Assembly: GCA_022925895.1 (NCBI GenBank) | Contig: JAKSYS010000215.1 | Location: forward strand, 22,149 to 86,148 | Reading direction: 5' to 3' | DNA from: Fragilaria crotonensis | Lineage: Eukaryota > Bacillariophyta > Fragilariophyceae > Fragilariales > Fragilariaceae | Length of the DNA: 64,000 bases | The notes under the pieces: generated by a model | What the model was told of the DNA's origin: nothing | Databases searched by the model: none | The model's input: only the letters and a program-made list of their open reading frames with translations | Shown here: positions 33,901-43,082 of the stretch, piece after piece | How positions within the stretch are numbered: position 1 is the first letter of the stretch | Layout of the letters: each line of letters starts with the position of its first letter | Position numbers and translations under genes: made by a program

Positions 33901-35728
33901 CTGGAGGGCTCTTGTATTTACGTTTTCCCCAGTCGAGGAGTATGATCTCGCCTCCCAAGTCATCCAGATCAAGGCGAAGAGCATCGTGATCGATCTCCCG
34001 TTGCGATGTACCGAGCACGTCGGCGTCGCCAGGGAACTTGGCGCTCATTCCGGCTTTTACAGCCGCTTGCTCCGATCCATAACACACCAGCCCTTTCGTG
34101 GGGTACAACGCCACTGACATCTGGAAATGAAACGGCAAATCGATTAGAAACAAGAACGCAAAACGAATAACCAGAGATCGTCATATGAATCAGCTTACCG
34201 TTTGACCACGAGCCGCAAGGCAAATTTGTCTGTGCGCATCTAACGATGATGTGACACAAAGACCAAACGATCCTTTCGCTTGCTTCAGAAACATCCGAGT
34301 CGTCATGAACAGATCGTTGTCGAAGAAGGCGTCAATCGTCGACAGACAAAATGCCAAAAGACTGGCACCGTTTTCCGAGTCAATGTATCGCGCAATCGGG
34401 CCAACAAATGCATCGAACTGAGCCTCGAGTTTGCTCAACACGCGAAGGGCAAACGAGCGGCGAATCCCTTTGTTATCTCGAATGCTACAGAGCGAGGAAC
34501 CCGAGGCTTTGAGCATCTCATTCATGACATTCTCAAACATCACTCCGATCTTTTCAAAGTGACTATACTGCGGGAAATCGTCGATGGTTTCTTCCATCTT
34601 GCTGGTCGGGAGACCAAAGCATACCGCGTACCGGGCAGATAGACCAAAGCACCCCTGTGTTCGAAGCAAGTCGACAATGCCAGCCACAGCACAGGAGTCT
34701 ACCGAGGCAGGCATCGGACACCCCGTGGTGATTACCAACCACTTTTGAATAATGTCGAGATCATAAGTTTTCCCGTTGACGACATAAAAGTCAAAGTCAC
34801 CATTGTGGGTAATGTAGTTCTCGACCTTTAACAGGCGAGGAGATAATGCATCATGGTTTCCTTGGTCCGCAACTGCCTGAGGCGACGAGAAATCGTATAC
34901 GCGCCTTACAGTCGCCGGCGTCCAGCGATGAGGATGGGTTCCCTCCAACGTAGCTTTGCTCGAGGTGGCAAACCGTGTATGCCCTGACAGCACGGGGACA
35001 AAGTCCTTGGGAAACATCTTGCCTCGTCTAAAGACTTCACGTTTAATGATTTTTCGCACCTCGACGCTCAAATCGGTTCGCTTTTGATTGACGACTCGAC
35101 TGCGAATGCCTTTCAAGATTGATCTGCTTTGGGTGGAACTGGAGCTGCTTGGTCGAAACGTAATGACACCACCAGATTGCGCGCCTCGCATCATTGTTAC
35201 CTTGACCATTTTCTCCAAAACGTCAAGAGCCGACTGACCCTGATCTGTAAGCCACAAATGATGAAGAAGAATAATGCCAAAGTTCCCACAATAGAACAAT
35301 GATGATGACGCATTCTCGCCCAACAATGGTGCAAACGTCATTCCTTGGAAGAGTACGTTCAATTGCAAGAGATCCGTCGAAATGGCCTCGCATGCAGTAA
35401 TCTGAGCCGCCAATCGCGCAGTTTGAAAACGACGAGGGATCTGTAATGCAAGCACCAAGCTGGCAACCCATCCCACATGACGCAAAATCATAAACATTGC
35501 ATTGTCGTCGACACCGCCGCCATTGTCAGTGTGGAAGAAAACTGATTGTCTTCCCAATAGGAGTCGAAGGAGGAAGGGAAGGATACCGTCACGTATGATT
35601 CCGTCGTTCCATGGGACTCCAACTAAGAGTGCCGTCACCACATGCGTGGCTTCGTGCAAGGCTCCGAAGAGTATGTACCATCCAAGCAGGGTTGTGGACG
35701 ACGGTGCTTGCAACGTCGGTGATTTCAT
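30974..35728 (-). CDS. Membrane GlmS-like protein: HExxH segment, class II glutamine amidotransferase fold, SIS domain, EF-hands
   Basis: Five exons on the minus strand: 35728-34199, 34120-33296, 33209-32657, 32575-32412, 32323-30974. All introns (74-88 nt) are GTAAG...AG and the phases join, giving 1473 codons plus TGA. Residues 14-38 are a membrane segment containing HEATH (25-29). Residues ~245-540 follow the GlmS amidotransferase domain: GHTRFATSS, GTHPHRW, YITHNGDF, AKGSFGLCV, LAARGQ. Residues ~680-850 follow the first SIS half: LLTGCEVS, IIVSHSGGTFAPL, TEVGM. The second sugar-isomerase half is replaced by two membrane segments (~930-957, ~972-985). Two EF-hand loops (DVDGNGFLSEDD ~1247, DQDESGQLDYDQ ~1283) follow. 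An N-terminal Cys nucleophile is absent. It may be a calcium-responsive membrane regulator or enzyme. Function is unproven. Confidence 0.85.
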
Positions 35729-36005
35729 GGGTAGGATTGGAATGGAGAGTCGACAAACAAATCAATGTTGGTAGTCACTTTCTTGCGTTTCATTATGAGA
35801 TTGTCAGGTCTCCTTTCGAGTGTATGCATAGTCTATCTGCAAGATATTCACAGAGTTCACACGAGAAGATCCGTCTGGATGGTTTTGCACTTGCATTGTG
35901 ACGTTTGACATCGATACGGAGTGTCAGTTCGAAGACGCTCGCTGGAGAATCTCTCACGATTGAGGAATTGTAATTGTATTATGATGACGACCGAAATGTT
36001 GGTTT

Positions 36006-36159
36006 CGATTAGAATGCAAGGAAATGACGTCAAGGATGACGTCATAGTACTGAACCTTTCACGTGCTTCCTGCGGTGATACAGTACTACAGTACGACAGT
36101 AGCATAGGGAGAGCATGCTGATTGGTACGGCTTGACGTCATTTCCTTGCATTCTAATCG
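36006..36159. repeat. Perfect 29-bp inverted repeat with CRE cores, upstream of the GlmS-like gene
   Basis: 36006-36034 and 36131-36159 are exact reverse complements over 29 bp (cgattagaatgcaaggaaat... on the left arm), with a 96-bp spacer. Each arm holds TGACGTCA-type sequence (aaatgacgtcaag), and a further full TGACGTCA lies at ~36039. The block sits ~280-430 bp upstream of the ATG at 35728. It could be a regulatory cruciform or a small inverted-repeat element. TGACGT cores act in CO2/cAMP-responsive diatom promoters, which is known for carbonic anhydrase in Phaeodactylum. Confidence 0.75.
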
Positions 36160-37439
36160 GATCCCCGTTCTATGGCCATACAAGTGTGCATGCAGAAGAC
36201 CGAAGTGCACTTGACGGTTGTGACTTGCGATTGGAGATTCAGTGAGTCGTGGAGAAAGTTGAAGAAACAGATGGACCGAAGGCCGGGTTGATGACGGTGG
36301 AACTCTTGAGTGAAGATAGCTAAATGGCTAGCTTGAAAGACCTTCCAAGCACTGGCACATGTCCTTCATGTGCAAACATGACGAAGAAATACCTATCACG
36401 TTATACTGCAGTACTCAGTCTGCACATACTGTACATCAAATTACGTGCATTTTCGAGTTCTTGCGTCCCTTCATCATTTACAGTATACTCGGAGTATATA
36501 TTGCATGCAAATGTCTGCTGTTGCATATGCATATGCACTCCATATCTTATGTACAGAACTTGTTTCGTTTTCGCACGTATCATTATTCCGGAGTTTTGCG
36601 CCAGTTTTTGAACGAGTTATTACTGTACGCATATGACAGTATGCCTTCATCCACCGTGCGAATGGACCTCTTCCTGACAAGAGACATGTGAGAGCAACTG
36701 GTACTACCGGTACGCAACTACGCAAACGTATCGGGCAAGGGAAAAGGAACTGAAGACCGCTTTTCCCCATTGGTATCATCCCAATACTATGCATAATAAC
36801 AGAAGCCATAGATTGTTGTTTCGTTCCTTCATCCATTCACCGCATTTGCCATTCCACACATTTCCGCATTCCTGCCTCGCTGTTTGTGCCAACATCATGA
36901 GTTGCAAGAAATCAGAATGTCTCGCCCCCACTTCAGTCCGATCGGAGGTTAAACACGATGATGCCGGAGAGCTCACTACACTTCACGACGACGTGAGAGT
37001 TGCGGGTGTTCGTGGGCGACATGATAGTCATCCCCTGTACACGCAACAAGAGATGCAACAGCAGAGCAGCAACACCATCGCAACGTAATCAACAATCTTG
37101 CTGCCAACCTTGAAATTTGTGATCTCCCAAGAATGAATGGCCTTTCAATGAGCAATTGGATCAGCTTGACTACAACAATATGCCGCAGACCCTAATTCAT
37201 GGGAGAGTTCCCCTTGATCTGTACTGGAACTCAGATTACTTCTGCAAGATTTGGGATGAAGAGTTGGCAAATACCTACATAAATTGCATTGGATGTGAAA
37301 ACTCCCCAGCAGTTGACTTAAATTGATGTGCAGAATGTCACCACGACATGCAATACTGTCAATCACATGGTTGATGGTGAGGTTAACTTCCTCGTCACCT
37401 TATCTTTCTGACTTAATCCGCAGATCTTTACTGTCCGTA
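36160..37439. other. Intergenic, no intact gene
   Basis: No supported gene. GTAC-rich and CGGAGT-rich words occur at 36065-36110 and 36400-36500. From ~37040 onward the DNA may already be the N-terminal part of the G-beta pseudogene (a weak KIWDEELAN match at ~37250), but the frame is broken. Confidence 0.45.
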
Positions 37440-38199
37440 CTCCATTTGAATTTCCAAGAGCAAGTTGGTCTTGTGTGGCGGACTGGATAATCTGTGCACG
37501 GTCTACAAACTTTTTCAACCCCCAGGAATCCACTGAACAAATGGCCTCGCACGATGTTTTTTTACGTAAGCTTCTGCTGTCACTTTTTGAACAAAGCACA
37601 AACCCTTACTGCATCTGGCAATTTCCACAGTCACGTTAGTGTGGGCCATTGCAAAAGCACCGCGCATCTCCACCACTCTGCAAACACAGCAAAATGTCAT
37701 GGTCCTCGCCATTTCTCCTGCATCAACCCAAACAACGTTCTTGGTCACAAGCGTTGATCGCACTGCAGCTTTGGGATGTTCATTCCCCCATGGCGGCGCC
37801 GTTCGAACGTTTACGGTTAGCGAAGGTGACATGAACGGCGTCGACTTGATGAAGAATGGTATGACCTTCGGAACTGGCAGTGACGATGGAACTGCCCGCG
37901 TCTTTTTACATCCGTGCTAACAACAACCAGATTGTTGCCATTTTTTGTCGGAAAAATCAGTGACAGGCCTGAAAGACTTGCGAGCATGTCCTTTTCTAGT
38001 TCTGGTCAAACTTTTGTACTGTAGTTCATGATGACACCAGCCAACCTCCTTGCGTGAGACATGCTCTCAATCAAGGCAAGTCCTACATTTACCCTCATAC
38101 CAAACGCACGAACAACACGTGTATTGTTTAGGTGACAACTCCAAGGGCGATGGCCTCTGCACATTCTCATGGGATACGACACTCAAGATTTTGGCTTGA
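37440..38199 (+). pseudogene. G-protein beta subunit-like WD40 pseudogene
   Basis: Plus-strand pieces follow the blade order of heterotrimeric G-beta. LVLCGGLDNLCTVYKL lies at ~37470-37515. CCHFLNKAQTLTASGNF lies at ~37570-37625. VMVLAISPASTQTTFLVTSV and DRTAAL lie at ~37695-37770. FTVSEGDMNGVDLMKNGMTF and GTGSDDGTARVF lie at ~37815-37910. The last blade YCLGDNSKGDGLCTFSW, then DTTLKILA and TGA, is at ~38120-38199, exactly where G-beta proteins end. Frame changes and stops between blades, and WD losses (SVDRTAALG for SVDRTAALWD), show decay. The call as G-beta, not another WD40 family, rests on this blade order. Confidence 0.7.
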
Positions 38200-38396
38200 A
38201 AACAGATTGAATTGAGGAGAATTGATATTTCTTTTTCAAGACTTATTGTCTGCTGTTAATTGCCCTGTTCTGCCAAGTCATTGTTGTTCAAAAGATACAG
38301 CTCATCCTCAGCATTGTCAAAAAGTCTGTGAAACAAAATGGAATCAAAGCTCTATTTGAGAAGACTTTAAGAATGCTCACGCACATCTAACAGGGG

Positions 38397-38880
38397 ATCA
38401 TGTGACCGTTGGGATCGCCAATCACCTTGACATTGATCAAATGAAATGCAGCTTGCATGCCCTTGGGCACTAACCAGAGTACATCATCTGGGTATTGCCG
38501 TATGACTTCATAGGCATACACAGGATCAAAATGGAAACCCAAATCCGCGGTAGAGTACAAGGCAGGAGAGTTTCAATCGTAGGCATCATGAAACGATTGT
38601 GACGCATCAATGTCTACCGACACTGTTCGAGATGTTTTCTTTGTTTGCCATCGCATGTGACCAAAGTTGTGCACCATGTGGTGGAGGTCCAATACCAAGG
38701 ACACATCTTGAGAAAAAATCAGGGGTGACGTATGTGTGGAAGAAGGGGCTCATTGTATCGGTATTGACGACACCAGAACAAGACAGATGCTGAATATCCT
38801 GTAAAACATCACTCGATATGGCCACGAGCTGGGTAGAGTCCAACTTGTCAACAGACGTCATCCCCGTTCTCCTCGCCATT
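38397..38880 (-). pseudogene. Possible metallo-beta-lactamase-fold (NAPE-PLD-like) pseudogene
   Basis: On the minus strand, FFSRCVLGIGPPPHG (~38690) is followed by a degenerate HNRFMMPTIETL (~38585, where the family has HNHYDHLD). Then come GFHFDPVYAYEVIR, DDVLWLVPKGMQAAFHLINV and KVIGDPNG ending in TAG at 38397. The order resembles N-acyl-phosphatidylethanolamine phospholipase D-type hydrolases, but the metal ligands are lost and frames change. This is a weak family call; it is clearly not an intact gene. Confidence 0.3.
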
Positions 38881-39169
38881 GGAAATATGAGTGCGCAGAT
38901 CTGCTGTGTTCATTTGCAACACCTATATCGGATTTGTTCTATCGCGCCGTATGTTGCGTCAATCCATGAACGCTGTCCCGTTTGTCTGATTTTGGAACGA
39001 TGCTGCCCATCCCATCATTGTTGTGGAGGCAGCAACAGCACCGTCACGAATTCTATCTCACGATTCCGATTGTACCTCCATCAGCAAATATATCAATGAT
39101 GAATTAGATGCAGCAGCCACTGAACACCAGAGAAATCTATGAGATGCAAAAGATCCTCAGCCCAGCTAT

Positions 39170-39520
39170 CGGCATTGTTGCTGGGTTGTGATGGTGTTGC
39201 CTTTAAAGAGAGAAAACATTCTTCTTGAGTCACTTTTTGAATTGGGACTGCAGTCCATGTTATGTTGACAACTACTTTACTAGCTTAAACACTTGTACCT
39301 GCGAAGAAAACACTATGCATTGAGGTACCGACCATACAAGCAGCCACAGCTCTGATCCTTATTCAGAACACTTGCTACCGGTGAACCTGGATGACAAGTA
39401 CCTCGGCACTCTGAGGAACGTGACAATTTCAAAGGTGAACGGTTTGAATCAAAGTAGTACCCTAAATGTACTCCACTTGGATGGATCCAGGAGAATGGAT
39501 CGTTTCAGTCAAGAATTTTA
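39170..39520. repeat. Duplicated block, copy 1 (partner 40208-40515)
   Basis: Shared runs include attgctgggttgtg, gtgttgcc, taaagagagaaa, agtcactttttgaat, gaggtaccgaccatacaagcagccaca, ctctgatcct and tggatccaggagaatggatc. The second copy lacks ~50 bp. The copies lie about 1.03 kb apart, and both lie beside collagen-like remnants. Confidence 0.75.
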
Positions 39521-39539
39521 GATCAGAAGGCGACACTAC

Positions 39540-39900
39540 CAGAGCCATCCTCAGCACCTGCACTTATCCAAATCATCCTCATTGCCAGTACACCAGTTAA
39601 AAACATTATGCCCACTCTCAGCTTTGTCAGCACCGGCAGCACTGCCAGTGCATTGGAGAGTGGTGGCACATGATCTGATGGCCGACAAGGCCGTATGGAA
39701 AGAGGAGGTGTCTTGTGCGTCATTCTCATTGCTTAGTACAACTTCTGCTGTTTCCATTGGCTGGGTCGCAACTGTGGACAGTAAACAAACATTCCGGTTG
39801 AGAACAACTTCTGCTACTGGATGTTCCAACACATCTTCTGTGGGTGGATGTTCTGTCAAATCATGCACAACTCTGACGGCCCCTTCTGATAAACCAGCAA
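39540..39900 (-). pseudogene. Relic related to the sequence beside the collagen-like remnant
   Basis: Read on the minus strand, this block has VVLSNENDAQDTSSFHTALS, which lines up with [20 protein letters not shown] at ~41.2-41.3 kb. The two blocks are duplicated copies of the same region, much diverged. No family is recognised. Confidence 0.4.
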
Positions 39901-40207
39901 GTGCAGTGACAATCGCGCCACATTGGCGGCATGCTCTGGATTTTTGTTCTTGTTGTTACGGTTGCCATGGGCTCCAAGGCAGTTTTCAATGCCAGAAAAC
40001 CAAAAGGCTTTGCCAATAAGGTTTGCTTCTTCTGCAGGAAGGCTCAAAAGCAAGAGTCTCAGTAGACACCTTTGGTCATCATGGATTCCCTCCCACGCAG
40101 CATGGATGCTCATTTTCAACAACGGATTGACAGAGGAGCAACACAAAGCGAGACCCTTGTTGGCATAGTTGGTGTGCTTCTGTAGCCCTGATGAGCATAT
40201 GATGATT

Positions 40208-40515
40208 GTTGCACACTCACCACATTGCTGGGTTGTGGAGGTGTTGCCGTTAAAGAGAGAAATGTTCTGCACAAGTCACTTTTTGAATATGCGACTTCAG
40301 TCAATGTAATTTTGACAACAACTTCATAGCATAAACCTGTATTCCTGTAAAGAAAGTACGAAAGATTGAGGTACTGACCATACAAGCAGCCACAACTCTG
40401 ATCCTAGGCAGTACATTCAAAGGTGTATGGTTTGGATCAAAGTGCCCTCAATCGTACACCAGTTTGATGGATCCAGGAGAATGGATCATTTCTGTCAAGA
40501 ACATGAGATCAGCAG
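40208..40515. repeat. Duplicated block, copy 2 (partner 39170-39520)
   Basis: See the partner block. This copy retains the two ends and is shortened in the middle, between ctctgatcct and cattcaaaggtg. Confidence 0.75.
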
Positions 40516-40804
40516 GCAAGTGGGGTTGGGCCGAATAGCTGGCTACTGTTGATATGTTTGGAATCAAGAAATTTCTACCAAATCTTGCATGTCGCATTCC
40601 TTGGATTCTTCGACATCTTCTTGTCTTGCACAATGTAAAAATTACATCCTAGTTACAATGCATTCATTACAAGCAATTTAAGTCTAAGCGCCATCATTGC
40701 CCAACCCATGACTGATGACAGTTTAGTTCCTTGCCCAAGCCATGCCTGCTGGTGACAGTTTACACCCTCGCTTATCAGATCTATTAGAGAACCCTCAGTA
40801 GAAT

Positions 40805-40863
40805 CACCAAAATCACAGCCATGAAAGCAAGGAACACCAAAATCACAGCCATGAAAGCAAGGG
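40805..40863. repeat. 30-bp tandem repeat (2 copies)
   Basis: caccaaaatcacagccatga...aagg occurs twice back to back with a 30-bp period, in the 3' part of the collagen-like remnant. Confidence 0.85.
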
Positions 40864-40895
40864 AATGCCGTTAATGCCATCCCAGTCATAGCTCC

Positions 40896-41480
40896 TTAAG
40901 CACCAGTAGCACCATCAGCACCATTAGCACCAGTAGTGCCATTAGCACCAGTAGCACCAGTAGCACCAGAAGCACCAGTAGCACCAGAAGCACCAGTAGC
41001 ACCAGAAGCACTATTAATGCCATTTGCGCCATTAGCCCCATGAGCCCCATTAGCGCCATTAGCACTGTTGACACCATTAACACCGTCAGTACCATTCACA
41101 CCGTATACACCGTGAGTGCCAGCCATCATCTGCACCACATGCCCAAATAAAATAACAAACTCAACGACTGTCCGTTGATTCAAGAGTGGACAGAACCGTG
41201 CTGGCCTGTGATATAATGACCAACACGGCCGTATGGAACGAGGATGCATCACACAATTCATTCTTGTTGCCGAGTGAACCTTCTGTTGCCCCATCACCTT
41301 CCATCATCTTGTTCATGACAGGGATGGCATCTGCCAATGAACCAGCACTCTCATTGTCAAGCATAACTGCACTTAAGGGAGCGTCCAACGTATTTTTCAT
41401 GACTCGGATGGCCTTTTCCGATGAACAACTAAACGCAGATACAATTTTGTGGTTCCAAACAACAATGCCAGGTTGCAAAG
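40896..41480 (-). pseudogene. Collagen-like Gly-X-Y repeat gene remnant
   Basis: From ~41130 down to 40896 the minus frame encodes a Gly-X-Y ladder: [18 protein letters not shown], then [50 protein letters not shown] and a stop. X and Y are Ala, Val, Thr, Asn, Asp and Ser, as in diatom collagen-like proteins. Two glycines are lost (VNSAN, NSASG). The upstream piece (41478-41164) is in another frame and ends in a stop. A plausible intron (GTAAGC...GCGTTTAG) lies at ~41422-41559 before it. No signal peptide is visible. It is most likely a broken gene of a secreted triple-helix protein. Confidence 0.6.
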
Positions 41481-41559
41481 ATCAAAGATCGTGACAATTC
41501 AGTCAGAAACGTGGACAAAAAAAGAAACGACCAAAGTCCAACATGAAAACTGCTTACAT

Positions 41560-43082
41560 TGGTTGACGCCGTCAAGTCACGATTGTTGACTCTTACTGTG
41601 CTTGCAGTGAATGAAACGGAAGCTGAGCATGAATTCATGGCAAGGAGCGAAGCAATTGCAATGATGTCTGATTTAAAAGTGATGTCAAGATGAATTGTCA
41701 AATGGAAGAAATGAAGGACCCAAGTGCAATGTGTCGTGGTGAACGTGTTGAACAGAACAGATGACTGGGCTTGTTGCCAGGAAGGACCTCCATGGCTGGG
41801 TACCTACGATCATCGGATGATAGTTGTAAGCATTCAGCTCCGTCGTTTCATCTGGATCGTTCATCTCAGCAACGAAGGCACAGACGACTTTCTGTGTGAA
41901 AAAGAAGTACGGAAAGCTGCGTTCAACTGAGAGTGCCTAATAAGGTGCCAACGACTATTATTTGTGCTCCGAGTACTCTCTAGCGTAGACTCTGGAGTGT
42001 ATACTCGGAGTGATGAGCTAATACAGTGCTAAGGTTCTTGTCACGAAAAACGAAAAAAGAAAGTGTATCTCAGGGCATTTTCGTTTTCGTTTTTGTTCGA
42101 GCAGTCGCCTGGCGGCGAATCACGACATTCAGAATACCGCCGAATTTCGCAGTTGTTCTAAAAGGTTCGAATAGCAGTTGCCATCCAACACCGTTCTTGC
42201 ACTTGTCCTTCAACACTATCAGATTGTGAAGGTATACTTGGCGTACGCAATAAAGCCCCTTCATGTCTTCTGAATTGTGAGCGCTGCTTTGTTACGCCTG
42301 ACTCCCTTTCTTACAAGAAAGTATGTGTTCGTGTGTGCTTGAATAACTTCTGCTGGAACTAGTATCGCGTTCCTCGCGGACAGCCTGAACGTGTGGAAAT
42401 ATGCCATCACAATCCACCTTCTCACCGCACTCCGCTATGAGAAAATCAGCAACCGCAGTATAATAGAGGTAATTCGTGGTACAGTCATGACTCGTAGCAT
42501 TTCCACCGTGCTTGAATGAGTCTTATGAGGGTTGCAGATTGCACACCAGTCTATACTGCTCTGCCACAACCCTACTCTGAATGGTTGGCATCATTACGAA
42601 GTTTTCTCACAAGAATAGGCACACGCGTCAAGTTGTTCTCGTTTACAACTCCTCCACTACAACGATTGCATGACTTTAATGTCATGAAGATTGTCCAAGA
42701 ATCCAAAAAGTCATCACCAGTCGAGATACGTCGGTTAAGTTACTGTGGATTATTCCTGCAGGCGACAACGATATCGGATCCCACACAAAGGTGTTTAGAC
42801 CCAAAAGGAACTCAAAGGAGCATAAAGCCTCATCAGTAGCAGAACTCGAAGTATCTCAAACCATCAAGAACGTTTCGCGGTCTCTAGCCCTAGCTAGGGT
42901 GACTCTTATGCTAGCACCTCGGTCTTTTCCATAAGCTGACCACATCATTTGATTGTTCATTACTCCGTTTCTTTCAGTCTGTAGATTCGTTGCATTTGCC
43001 GCAACTTATCCTTTGTCGTTCGAGCTGGGATGACAGTTTGATCAGAAGAGCAACGCCCCAATGAACCAAAATGATCGAAACG
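41560..43082. other. Intergenic with a possible retroelement fragment at 42516-42839
   Basis: No intact gene. A plus-strand frame at 42516-42839 (107 codons) contains WLASLRSFLTRIG, PPLQRLHDFNVM and IRRLSYCGLFLQATTISD. It resembles a repetitive coding family that I remember from diatom genomes; it may be the end of an unclassified retroelement. 41950-42020 is rich in cgagtactct/cggagtg words. The interval before 43083 is the 3' flank of the glycosyltransferase-like gene. Confidence 0.4.

Noticed and set aside
39856-40272. 138-codon minus frame with several Cys (TTQQCGECATIIICSSG)
   Set aside because: Considered as a MYND-type zinc finger, but the Cys/His spacing is incomplete and the frame overlaps duplicated degenerate blocks.
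40896-41095. Minus-strand frame of Leu/Val/Met repeats ([13 protein letters not shown]...)
   Set aside because: This is the other frame of the collagen-like Gly-X-Y repeat, not a membrane protein.
40805-41100. Short-repeat arrays considered as CRISPR
   Set aside because: The 30-bp and 9-bp repeats are directly adjacent without unique spacers, and the genome is eukaryotic.
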